Source: an uncultured Acidobacteriaceae bacterium | GTDB taxonomy: Bacteria > Acidobacteriota > Terriglobia > Terriglobales > Acidobacteriaceae | Assembly: GCA_903828675.1 (NCBI GenBank) | Contig: CAIKND010000221.1 | Location: 62,001 to 126,000 of the forward strand | Direction of reading: 5' to 3' | DNA length: 64,000 nt | Shown: positions 1 to 7,646 of the stretch, in pieces | Numbering within the stretch: position 1 is the stretch's first letter | How the letters are laid out: each line of letters opens with the position of its first letter | Program-made: the position numbers and the translations under genes | The notes under the pieces: model-generated | Told to the model about the DNA's origin: nothing | Seen by the model: only the letters and a program-made list of their open reading frames with translations | Databases searched by the model: none

Positions 1-2
1 AC

Positions 3-350
3 TCCGCCAGCCTCCCGGTTACTGGATTGGTCATGAGCGAGTCGGCCAATCTGGCCGGCGGCAAGGTCACCTACGTCGATGGCCATATCGCCAACATCGG
101 AAATCGCACCGTCACCGGAATCTCGGTTCAGATTCTGTTCCGCAACATCGCCCATGAAGTCGTTCAGAACGAAACCCATCCACTAAAGCTGATCCGCACC
201 CGCGATCCATACGTCGATCTGGAACCGGTTTCGGCCGCCCCGCTCAAGCCCGCAGGCGAGCAGGACTTCCGTCTCATCTTCGACGCAGTTTCCCCGGACT
301 GGGACGGCGCCTACCCAGAGATCCGCATCGTGCGCCTCGACACAAAGTAG
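3..350 (+). CDS. DUF2393/FxLYD-like protein, 5' end outside window
   Basis: The reading frame is open from base 3, so this is the C-terminal part (about 115 residues) of a longer gene that begins upstream. A TTG at 27 and an ATG at 33 are possible internal starts, but neither has a Shine-Dalgarno sequence visible in the window. The fragment has the pattern of the small beta-sandwich domain seen in DUF2393-like acidobacterial proteins: a Gly/Asn-rich turn, V-T-G-x-x-V strands, a conserved Q-N-E-x-x-P-L stretch, and a D-W-x-G-x-Y-P-E-I-R-I end. The full-length relatives I recall carry an N-terminal membrane anchor, which would lie off the window. The function of the family is not known. The stop codon TAG is at 348-350, followed by 256 bp without a recognisable gene. 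Confidence 0.6.
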   Translation, partial: SASLPVTGLVMSESANLAGGKVTYVDGHIANIGNRTVTGISVQILFRNIAHEVVQNETHPLKLIRTRDPYVDLEPVSAAPLKPAGEQDFRLIFDAVSPDWDGAYPEIRIVRLDTK

Positions 351-606
351 CGCTTACTCGCTCTGCTTACCGGGTAGAAAATACCCAATAATGAACAAAT
401 TACATAGTCCTTGCTTATCAAGGTGACGCTTGCTTTCGTGCGAGCCTTAACGTTATCGCGACAAAGCGCACATTCTAAATGCGATACGTTTTTCCCCTCC
501 TGATCGTCTGCTTTGGCATCCACGGTGCAATAGGTAAGGGCGAGCAGACAGTACAGCTCACCCCGCAGAACCATTGCGGTGAACGAGTCAAAGAGGGTTC
601 AAACCC

Positions 607-1491
607 ATGAATAACCGTTCCAACAATTCGAGCATTTTCTCTCGCCGGTTCGCTGTACTTATGCTGGCATCTGCAATCGGACTTCCCGCATGGGCGCAAC
701 AGGCGCAGCCTGCCGGGGATGCACAAAGCACCGCGGCCCAGCAGCCCCCCTCCCCCAAAGCCACAACGTATGTAGCTCCAGGCAGAGAAGGATTCTGGGG
801 AAGGGTAAACCCCTTCGCCCGCAAAGTCTGGGTAAAGAAGCAGGTCACTCCCATCAACGACAGGCTGAGCGAGTTGGATCAGATCAACGCCAATAACGCT
901 CGTGACATCAAGGATGTGGACAGCAGGGCGCAGGCGGGAATCCGCCGCGCACAGTCGGCAGCCGACGCGGCCAACCAGACCGCCACCGCGGCAGGCGCTC
1001 AGGCTCTGAATGCAAATGGCATTGCCCAGGGCGCGGCAGGCCACGTCGATCAATTGAATTCCACCGTCAGCGGCTTGGACAAATATCATCCTGTCACTGA
1101 AGCGGATGTCCTTTTCCGCACCGGTGCCCCCGTATTAACCGCGGCTTCCCGTAAACAACTTGACGACCTGTCGGCCAGTATGGTCGGCCACCAGGGTTAT
1201 ATCGTCGAAATCGAGGCACATTCGCCTCATGCGGGCAGCGTCGGTATCCAAAATTCACAGCGTCTGGCAGAAGCGGTCAAGCGCTACCTCGTTACAGAAC
1301 ACCAGATTCCCGTCTACCGTTTGCACTCTGTAGCCCTCGGCAATGCCGAGATGGCCGCAGCCGGCGATGCTCCCATCAAGCCGGTGCGGACCAGTAGTGT
1401 GCATCTCCGGTTGATGGAAAACAGTTTGGCGGCCCAGGCTACAGCTCCTCCCCAGGGTGCAGTAGCTTCGACAGGCGCGGAGCGGCCGTAA
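607..1491 (+). CDS. OmpA-family envelope protein
   Basis: 294 residues. A signal peptide is visible (hydrophobic LMLASAIGLPAWA then QQ). Residues about 60-160 are Ala/Asn/Gln-rich with heptad character (D-x-D-S-R-A-Q-A), probably a periplasmic helical linker. Residues about 170-265 fit the OmpA C-terminal fold that binds peptidoglycan: V-L-F-R-T-G... then IVEIEAHSPHAG and QNSQRLAEAVKRYL. The arginine of the R-A-x-x-V helix is kept, but the T-D of the usual G-H-T-D motif is S-P here, so the aspartate that normally contacts diaminopimelate is absent. The family tethers the outer membrane or envelope proteins to the cell wall. The ATG has GAGGG about 10 bases upstream. A strong terminator follows at 1594, so it is probably monocistronic. 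Confidence 0.75.
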   Translation: MNNRSNNSSIFSRRFAVLMLASAIGLPAWAQQAQPAGDAQSTAAQQPPSPKATTYVAPGREGFWGRVNPFARKVWVKKQVTPINDRLSELDQINANNARDIKDVDSRAQAGIRRAQSAADAANQTATAAGAQALNANGIAQGAAGHVDQLNSTVSGLDKYHPVTEADVLFRTGAPVLTAASRKQLDDLSASMVGHQGYIVEIEAHSPHAGSVGIQNSQRLAEAVKRYLVTEHQIPVYRLHSVALGNAEMAAAGDAPIKPVRTSSVHLRLMENSLAAQATAPPQGAVASTGAERP

Positions 1492-1593
1492 GGCCATAGT
1501 CCCTCCCCCCTGAGGCAAATCTCCACGCCAGCGGCTACCCCGCCGTCCGGCCGCCAACCAAGCTCTCGCAACGCGAGAGAACCAAGGCAACTT

Positions 1594-1623
1594 GGCCCCC
1601 GTCCAAAACGGGGGCCGTTTTTT
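1594..1623 (+). terminator. Rho-independent terminator after the OmpA-like gene
   Basis: A perfect 9-bp GC-rich stem (1594-1602 pairing with 1608-1616), a five-base loop CCAAA, then G and six Ts (1618-1623). This is a textbook intrinsic terminator for the plus strand. It also shows that the downstream GH127 gene cannot start at in-frame codons within or before it. Confidence 0.95.
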
Positions 1624-1723
1624 GTCTGGGGTTAAATATTTGTTGATAGCCATGCGGCACATTCGATATTTGCTGCTGCGGATTCGCTCCCCCCCATCGT
1701 TTACCAGCGAAACTGCGTCTCAA

Positions 1724-1753
1724 TTGACAGTGCGACAAACGTCACACTATAGT
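1724..1753 (+). promoter_or_regulatory. Sigma70-type promoter for the GH127 gene
   Basis: TTGACA at 1724-1729 and TATAGT at 1748-1753 are separated by 18 bp. This is a near-consensus housekeeping promoter, about 80 bases upstream of the GTG start at 1835 and downstream of the terminator at 1594-1623. Transcription would start near 1760. Confidence 0.8.
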
Positions 1754-1834
1754 CCGTGCGTCGGGCGCAGACGCAAAGCAGACAACGCGAACTGCACTGC
1801 CGCGTGTCGTCCAAGCCCTCCCGGAGAAATCAAC

Positions 1835-4246
1835 GTGCCCATCGATCGTCGTGAATTTGTAAAAGCCGGAGCCGCCCTTGCCGCTTTCGGAACCCTCGGT
1901 TCCCGCACTGCCTTTGCCGCTTCTGCCAGTGCGCAACCCGTCGGCCAAATGGCTACCTACCCCGCCACCTGGTATCGGCCCTACGTCTCTAAAGTCACGC
2001 ATGAGCCTACCGCTGCCACCTGGCTCCAGATCGATCTCGGCGCCCCCCGCGCCATCGATGCAATCCGCCTTTATCCTTCGTTCACGCCTGGCGATCTGCA
2101 TGCCAATGGCCATGAGTTTCCGCTGCGATTCAAAATCGAGGCATCCAGCGAGCCCTCCTTCACAAATCCAAAACTTATCTTCGACCAGACCGCTTCCGAC
2201 TTCGCCGACCCCTACGACCAGATCAACGAGTTTGCCGCGGCCGGCGTCTCCGGCCGCTACGTGCGCCTGACCGCAACCCGCTTGCGTTCCCCTGAGGATG
2301 GTGTCGGCTACCGCCTCGCGCTCGCCAAAATCGACGTTGTCTCCGGCGGCAACGATGTAGCCGAGCATTGTCCCGTCACCGGCGATCCCGCCCTCGGCAA
2401 TCCCAAGGACCTCGCTCAGATCACTCGTTCACCGCGTCCCATGGGCGAGGGCATCGTCACCGACAATCCCGCCAACGTAACGCCCGCTGCACAATGGCAC
2501 ACGGTTCCTTATCTGGCCGGCGTTCCGCTCACCGGCGTCACCGTCGCAGAAGGCAAAGGCCTCTTCCATCGCGCCATGCAGGACAACATCACATACCTGC
2601 TTGGCTCCTTTTCCGTGGACGAAATGCTTCGCCCCTTCCGCGAGCGCGCCGGCAAGCCCGTCCGTCCCGGCCTGCGCCCGCCCATCGCTTTTTGGGATAC
2701 TACTCTGCCCGGTTCCTCAGCCGGCCGCTTCCTCATGGGCGCCGCCAACACCCTCCGCTGGATGGAGCACGCCGAACTGCGCGATGCCATGAATGACCTC
2801 GTGGACGGCATCGAAGAGTGCCGCGCGCCCAACGGCTACATCATGGCCTATCCCGAAGATATGATCCTGCTGTCGGAACGCGGCGGTTACACCCGCGCCT
2901 GGGTCACCCATGGCCTTATCGAAGCTGGCCTCAGCGGCAATCCCAGAGCCTTTCCGCTTTTGCGCGGATTCTACGATTGGTTCGACAAGTCCCCCGGCCT
3001 GCCCAAAATGATGCGCGGCGGAACCCAGGGCATTCAGGGCATGGTCGGTAACACCCGCATGTTCTTCACCCCCGTCGGCAAGCCGGAAGATATACAAGTT
3101 ATTCAGCGCTATTACCAGGAGAACTATTGGCTCGAAGGCCTCGCAAAGCACGATAAGGACGTAGTCTGGCAGTATCCCTATGACCGCCCGCATAACTACC
3201 TGATAACTGACTTTGAAGCCTATCTCGATATCTATCGCGCCACCGGCGACAAGCGTTATCTCGACGCCATGAGCGGTGCATGGGACCTTTATCACGATAA
3301 CTGGGAGCACGTCGGCGGCTCCATCGCCATCACCGAATTTGGCGAGTTCCCGCCCAGATCCTATCGCCTCAATGCCCAGTTCCCATTCTGCGAGACTGGC
3401 GAAACCTGCGGCAGCGTCTTCTGGGCGCGCTTCAATCAGCGCTTCCAACTCATGCAGCCGGAGCAGGAAAAATACACCAGCGAAATCGAGAAGTCCATCT
3501 ACAACGTCGGTCTCGCCAATCAGGTCGGCTCGCGCGGCATCATCTATCACGCACGCCTCATCGGCATGAAGGGCGATCTACCCGTCCCGCTCTGCACGAA
3601 CTCCTGTTGCGAAGGGCAGGGAACGCGCCTGCTCGGCTCGCTGCCTGAGTACATCTTCTCCACCGCACCCGACGGCCTCTACGTCAACCTGTTCGAGCCG
3701 TCTACCATTCAGTGGGCCCAGGCCGGCGTCCAGATGAAGGCAGTTATGTCCGGTAACTTCCCCATGAGTCCCGATGTAACAATCGAGATAACTTCGCCGC
3801 AGCCGGCGCAGGCCAAAGTCAGGGTTCGCGTTCCCGCATGGGCCGCTGGACTTATGAAGATTAATGTCAATAAGGAAGCCGCCGTCTCCGGCAAGCCCGG
3901 TAGTTATGTAACTCTCGATCGCACCTGGTCCACCGGAGATACTGTCCACTTCACCCTGCCCATGGAACTCAGGCTTACCCGCTACGTAGGTCTCGACAAG
4001 ATCGAAGGCCACGAGCGTTTTGCGCTGGAGTACGGACCGGTCTTGCTTGCACTCATCGGCTCCGGCAGCGCCGTCCTAAAAGTTCCCGGAGGCCACCGCC
4101 ACGAAGACATTCTCAGCCGCATCAAGCAGGACCCCGATCGCCTCCTCCACTTCACCATCGAGGGCCATCCGGAGTTCACTTACATCCCTTACTGGAAGGT
4201 GGTTACCGAGCCATTCACCTGTTACCCGGTCATCGATCTTGCTTAA
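1835..4246 (+). CDS. Tat-exported GH127 (DUF1680) beta-L-arabinofuranosidase-like protein
   Basis: 803 residues from GTG 1835, chosen because GGAGA lies 7 bases upstream, the protein then starts with a twin-arginine signal (DRREFVK followed by a hydrophobic segment ending in A-F-A-A-S-A), and longer in-frame starts fall in the upstream terminator. After the signal comes a discoidin-like (F5/8 type C) beta-sandwich, about residues 40-180 (W-L-Q-I-D-L-G-A-P-R-A-I-D... R-Y-V-R-L-T). The GH127 alpha/alpha barrel follows, with C-terminal beta-sandwiches. The expected Zn/nucleophile residues are present: E and C in CETGETCGS, and a double Cys in TNSCCEGQG. Characterised GH127 enzymes remove beta-L-arabinofuranose; the exact substrate here is not determined. 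The N-terminal discoidin domain is an addition likely to bind glycans. Confidence 0.85.
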   Translation: MPIDRREFVKAGAALAAFGTLGSRTAFAASASAQPVGQMATYPATWYRPYVSKVTHEPTAATWLQIDLGAPRAIDAIRLYPSFTPGDLHANGHEFPLRFKIEASSEPSFTNPKLIFDQTASDFADPYDQINEFAAAGVSGRYVRLTATRLRSPEDGVGYRLALAKIDVVSGGNDVAEHCPVTGDPALGNPKDLAQITRSPRPMGEGIVTDNPANVTPAAQWHTVPYLAGVPLTGVTVAEGKGLFHRAMQDNITYLLGSFSVDEMLRPFRERAGKPVRPGLRPPIAFWDTTLPGSSAGRFLMGAANTLRWMEHAELRDAMNDLVDGIEECRAPNGYIMAYPEDMILLSERGGYTRAWVTHGLIEAGLSGNPRAFPLLRGFYDWFDKSPGLPKMMRGGTQGIQGMVGNTRMFFTPVGKPEDIQVIQRYYQENYWLEGLAKHDKDVVWQYPYDRPHNYLITDFEAYLDIYRATGDKRYLDAMSGAWDLYHDNWEHVGGSIAITEFGEFPPRSYRLNAQFPFCETGETCGSVFWARFNQRFQLMQPEQEKYTSEIEKSIYNVGLANQVGSRGIIYHARLIGMKGDLPVPLCTNSCCEGQGTRLLGSLPEYIFSTAPDGLYVNLFEPSTIQWAQAGVQMKAVMSGNFPMSPDVTIEITSPQPAQAKVRVRVPAWAAGLMKINVNKEAAVSGKPGSYVTLDRTWSTGDTVHFTLPMELRLTRYVGLDKIEGHERFALEYGPVLLALIGSGSAVLKVPGGHRHEDILSRIKQDPDRLLHFTIEGHPEFTYIPYWKVVTEPFTCYPVIDLA

Positions 4247-4278
4247 GCCGTCGGTCCGGGAATCCCCTGCTCCTGCGC

Positions 4279-5274
4279 CTATGGTTCCCCCGGCCGCGCA
4301 AAGGCTCCGCGGTAATAGTGCAGAATCCACATAGTCGCAATGAGAAACAGAATCCCCATACCGAACGACACGATGTAAATCGAGTTCTGAAATTGCGCCG
4401 GTGGCTGCTGCTGTCCAAGTCCCATGGTCTGGTTGATCTCCGCTGAGTAGCGCGTCATCAACGATGGGTGCGCGACATAGATAACGTACTGAACCAGCCC
4501 GAGTGCCTGGATGGCCATCGCCAGTCGCCGCGCCCACTCCTCCAGCCGCCACAGTCCCACGCCCGCCGCTGCCAGCAAAACACCATAGATTAGGAAGAAC
4601 GCCGCCTTTTCCCATCCGTGCAAAAGAAATCCGAAAATCGGAGTCGGAATAGTAAGAAATGCCGTCAGCACGCATGAGCATGCCCCAATCATGGTCAGGA
4701 CCGAAATCACGGCAATCAAAACCGGGCGGCGGCTTTCCACTACCCAACCCGGCCCGCTTGCGAACGCGTCTCGCACTTTTTTCAGATTGAAGTAAATCAG
4801 CCAGGAAATGCCCACGGCGCACATGATCCCGTAAAAGAGCGCTACGATGCCAAAAATGACCTTGGTCATCGCGTGCATGCTCTCCACCTGTGCGGGACTC
4901 ATGGTCGCCGTAGCCGGCAAAGACACCGCCATCGTCACCAGAGTCATAAGCATGGAAATCAAGCCAATCACAGCCAATCCGCCGCCGATCACCAGCACCG
5001 AGTACCGAGCCCAGCGTCGTGTCCGGAACAGCCCCACCGCCGTCCAGATTCCCCACACCGCCAGCGCCGCGATGAATGCGCACATCCCATACATGACGAT
5101 GTGCATCCAGCCCGGTGTAGGCATGCCCGTTGCCGCGCCGTGCTGCGCGTCGGAAAATGTCTTGCTCCCTACAACGGCGCCGGCAAATCCCATGCCCACG
5201 GCCATCACCAATTGCAGCAACGAAATCAGCACGAGGATGATCGCGGAAATAATCACACCAGGCAGACGCTTCAC
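4279..5274 (-). CDS. Multi-pass membrane protein of unknown function
   Basis: 331 residues from GTG 5274, preferred over an in-frame TTG at 5289 because GGAGG lies at 5279-5283, just ahead of the GTG. About eight hydrophobic segments can be seen, in two similar sets of four separated by a basic, hydrophilic stretch near residue 175. The C-terminus is short and cytosolic-like (Y-Y-R-G-A-F-A-R-P-G-E-P). I do not recognise a named family. The four-helix halves suggest an internal duplication, but sequence identity between them is low. It converges with the GH127 gene, with only 32 bp between stop codons and no obvious terminator. Confidence 0.75.
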   Translation of the reverse strand: MKRLPGVIISAIILVLISLLQLVMAVGMGFAGAVVGSKTFSDAQHGAATGMPTPGWMHIVMYGMCAFIAALAVWGIWTAVGLFRTRRWARYSVLVIGGGLAVIGLISMLMTLVTMAVSLPATATMSPAQVESMHAMTKVIFGIVALFYGIMCAVGISWLIYFNLKKVRDAFASGPGWVVESRRPVLIAVISVLTMIGACSCVLTAFLTIPTPIFGFLLHGWEKAAFFLIYGVLLAAAGVGLWRLEEWARRLAMAIQALGLVQYVIYVAHPSLMTRYSAEINQTMGLGQQQPPAQFQNSIYIVSFGMGILFLIATMWILHYYRGAFARPGEP

Positions 5275-5448
5275 GGTTCCTCCTTGCAATCAATGAGCGC
5301 GAACGGTTCTGTCGCCAGCGAAATTCGGCGTTAGTTTATGTGAGTGCTTTCGATTACGGAAAACTATATCACCAGCCGATCTCACGCAACAGATGGGCTC
5401 GCGGCACGCGCAACGGTACAATGCTTGCATCCGTCCAATGGAGGTTTT

Positions 5449-5910
5449 ATGCGCAAAATCCTTTTAGCCGTTCTCGCCGCACTCTTCGCTGTCCCGGTTG
5501 CCGTCCCACTCATGGCCCAGGGCGCGCCGCCCCAGGGTGGAGCCGGCAGTCCCTACACCGTCGAGTACTACTACAAGACCCAGTGGGGCCATCAGCAGGA
5601 GTTCCTCGACCTCTTCCTCAAGAACCACTTCCCGCTGCTTCAGAAGATCCAGGCCACCGGCCGCATCCTCTCCCTCAAGATCGAGTCCCCGGCCTACCAC
5701 ACCACTGAAGATGGCCGCTGGGATTATCGCGTCACCATCCGTTACAAGGACTCCACCGTCGCTACCACCGCCAACCCGGACGAGCCGGCCTTCATCAAGC
5801 AGCTATGGCCCGACCAGACGACTTATCAAAAAGAAGAACAGCGCCGCTTCGAGATTCTTATCTCCCACTGGGACTTGCCCGTAACCGACATAACTCCCGC
5901 AAGTAAGTAA
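5449..5910 (+). CDS. Small secreted protein of unknown function
   Basis: 153 residues from ATG 5449, which has GGAGG at 5440-5444. An earlier in-frame ATG at 5344 lacks a ribosome-binding site and would bury the signal peptide. Residues 1-22 form a signal peptide (MRKILLAVLAALFAVP... then M-A-Q). The mature part is aromatic and charged, with the pattern Y-x-x-K-T-Q-W-G-H-Q-Q-E-F-L-D-L-F and G-R-W-D-Y-R-V-T-I-R-Y-K, as expected for a dimeric alpha/beta-barrel-like fold. No catalytic motif is visible. The gene is transcribed divergently from the membrane protein at 4279-5274. Confidence 0.7.
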   Translation: MRKILLAVLAALFAVPVAVPLMAQGAPPQGGAGSPYTVEYYYKTQWGHQQEFLDLFLKNHFPLLQKIQATGRILSLKIESPAYHTTEDGRWDYRVTIRYKDSTVATTANPDEPAFIKQLWPDQTTYQKEEQRRFEILISHWDLPVTDITPASK

Positions 5911-5959
5911 GAGGCAAGGAACGGGGAGTCCGTCCGCACACATCGGCGAGCGGGCTTTC

Positions 5960-5994
5960 TGTTCCCTGTTCCCTACTCCCTATTCCCTGTTCTT
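5960..5994. repeat. Tandem heptamer repeat, TGTTCCC type
   Basis: Five consecutive 7-base units: TGTTCCC, TGTTCCC, TACTCCC, TATTCCC, TGTTCTT. They lie between convergent genes and run into the 3' end of the minus-strand epimerase gene, so the last codons and the TAG stop of that gene are made of repeat units. Two other heptamer clusters with different consensus sequences are at 13509-13557 and 52610-52684. Confidence 0.85.
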
Positions 5995-6978
5995 CCACTG
6001 CATTACCAGATCCTCGGCAGCCTCGGCCCATTCAGGAAACTCGAACTCAAACCCGGCATCCAAAAGCCGCCCCGGAATCACACGCCGGCTTTTCAGCACC
6101 AGTTCAGACTCGGTCCGCATCAGCAACGCGCCTAGTTCGACAAGCAGCGAAGGCGCCGGAAACCCGTTCGGCATCTCCCACGCATCCCGCAGCGTTTCCA
6201 TAAATTCGCGATTGGGCAGCGGGTTCGGCGCGGCCAGATTCACCGGTCCTTCCATCTCCTCGCGATCGATCAAAAACTCCACCGCGCGCGCAAAGTCTGC
6301 CTCATGAATCCACGAGACAAACTGCCGTCCGCTACCCAGCGTCCCTCCCACACTGAACCGCACCAGATTCAGGAAGGCCGCGAACGCATTCCCCGGCGTC
6401 GCGCTGAAGGTGATGGCGCTGCGCAGTGCGACTTTGCGTGTAAGCGGCGTCGCCGTTTCAAAGAAAGCGGCTTCCCAGGCCTTGGCCACACCCACTGAAA
6501 AATTCCATGTATCGGGCGCGCGCCGCCTCTTCGAAATCAGTTCGTGACCGCCCAGTTCGCCCGTCGCCTCATCCATAGGCCGGTCCAGTGAGTGGCGATA
6601 AATCGTAGCTGTCGAAGCGTTCAGCCATACCCGCGGCGGTGCGCTCATCCCCGCGATCACGTGGTTCAGCAGCCTCGTCGTTCCAATGCGCGAGTCGTAG
6701 ATCTTCCGCCGATTTGTCTTGTTATAGCGGCAATTCACGCTGCGCCCGGCCAGGTTGATGCAGGCGTCCGCGCCTTCCAGCGTCTCAGTCCACGGCCCGG
6801 GATTCTCGCCGTCCCAGTGAACTGTCTGCCACGGAGCGGTATACGGCCCGCGCGTCAGCACCGTCACATGGTGTCCGTGTTCCTGCAGGCGTCGCGCCAG
6901 CATCTGGCCGATCTGTCCGCTGCCGCCGGGCAGCACAATGCGCAGCGCTCTCGGGCTTGGTGCCGGGAAGGTCTCCAT
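5980..6978 (-). CDS. TIGR01777-family NAD(P)-binding epimerase (YfcH/SulA-like)
   Basis: 332 residues. The N-terminal Rossmann fold has the G-G-S-G-Q-I-G-Q nucleotide-binding motif at about residues 18-25. Family hallmarks follow: DACINLAGRSV, R-I-G-T-T-R-L-L, and A-S-T-A-T-I-Y. The C-terminus (about 255-330) resembles DUF1731, including G-P-V-N-L-A-A-P-N-P and F-E-F-E-F-P. Length is near the usual 300 residues. Substrates of this family are not established; members are cytosolic extended short-chain dehydrogenases. The usual Y-x-x-x-K pair is not obvious (S-A-T-I-Y-R-H-S), as is common in this family. The final N-R-E and stop codon are encoded by the heptamer repeat at 5960-5994. Confidence 0.85.
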   Translation of the reverse strand: METFPAPSPRALRIVLPGGSGQIGQMLARRLQEHGHHVTVLTRGPYTAPWQTVHWDGENPGPWTETLEGADACINLAGRSVNCRYNKTNRRKIYDSRIGTTRLLNHVIAGMSAPPRVWLNASTATIYRHSLDRPMDEATGELGGHELISKRRRAPDTWNFSVGVAKAWEAAFFETATPLTRKVALRSAITFSATPGNAFAAFLNLVRFSVGGTLGSGRQFVSWIHEADFARAVEFLIDREEMEGPVNLAAPNPLPNREFMETLRDAWEMPNGFPAPSLLVELGALLMRTESELVLKSRRVIPGRLLDAGFEFEFPEWAEAAEDLVMQWKNRE

Positions 6979-7017
6979 GGATTCAGCCTACAGTGTCCCG
7001 ACGCCTGCATGGCGCGA

Positions 7018-7563
7018 TTACGGCTTGGGAGGAAACTGATATCCCCGCAGTACCAGCCGCCGCCGATACGCTCGGAACTCGCGCACCACCACAATAATCA
7101 CGACCAGGAAGACCAGCAACGGTCCCCAGATGATCCAGCCCGGCCACTCCACGCGATCCCCGCCCACACTTACTGAATCCGCCGCATGCAGCGTGCCGAA
7201 CATCGCCACCAGGTCCTTGCCGACAGAGACGTTTTCACCCAGCCGCACCCCGCCGAAAAAACTCACCAGATCGTCGTCGATCGAGGAGCCATTTTCCGCC
7301 GTCACATCGCCGAAGAAGTTCACAACGTCATGCTGGGCGTCGCCGGCAATGTGGATGCTTCCGAAAAACACCACAATATCGCCTGTCACCTTGCCTTCCA
7401 CATGCACGCTGCAAAAAAAGCACACGGCGTCATGGACCGGTGAGTCGGCCGTGACATGAATGTTGTTGCCAAACTGAACCGCGTCCCGGTCCGCGTGGGC
7501 AGGTGTCCCGCAAAGCGCAAGGGCGGCTCCCAGCAGGCCAACGGCAAGCATTCGTTGCTTCAT
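7018..7563 (-). CDS. Exported polymer-forming-like (bactofilin-type beta-helix) protein with C-terminal membrane anchor
   Basis: 181 residues from ATG 7563, which is preceded by a purine-rich GGGGGAGA. It has a signal peptide (LLGAALALCGTPAHA). Five or six repeats of about 20-22 residues follow, with a phenylalanine-rich strand and alternating D/G turns (D-I-V-V-F-F-G-S-I-H, D-V-V-N-F-F-G-D-V, D-L-V-S-F-F-G-G-V, D-L-V-A-M-F-G-T-L). This spacing is that of a short right-handed beta-helix, as in bactofilins. A transmembrane helix (about residues 142-165, WIIWGPLLVFLVVIIVVV) and a basic tail end the protein. Bactofilins are normally cytosolic and lack signals, so an exported version is unusual. 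The TonB-dependent receptor gene lies 83 bp upstream on the same strand. Confidence 0.65.
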   Translation of the reverse strand: MKQRMLAVGLLGAALALCGTPAHADRDAVQFGNNIHVTADSPVHDAVCFFCSVHVEGKVTGDIVVFFGSIHIAGDAQHDVVNFFGDVTAENGSSIDDDLVSFFGGVRLGENVSVGKDLVAMFGTLHAADSVSVGGDRVEWPGWIIWGPLLVFLVVIIVVVREFRAYRRRLVLRGYQFPPKP

Positions 7564-7646
7564 GATAGGTGTCTCCCCCCAAACGATACGCGCAAACGCG
7601 GCCCGCGGTTCCAGAGACAATCATCAACCCGCGAAAGAATTTACTC

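Noticed and set aside
1592-1834. Possible N-terminal extension of the GH127 gene
   Set aside because: It begins inside the loop and stem of a terminator, crosses the promoter at 1724-1753, and would hide the Tat signal. GTG 1835 has a good ribosome-binding site.
4076-5293. A 405-residue frame on the minus strand covering the membrane-protein gene
   Set aside because: It is in a different frame from the hydrophobic protein at 4279-5274, overlaps the GH127 coding end, and has an Arg/Gly/His-rich composition without membrane segments.
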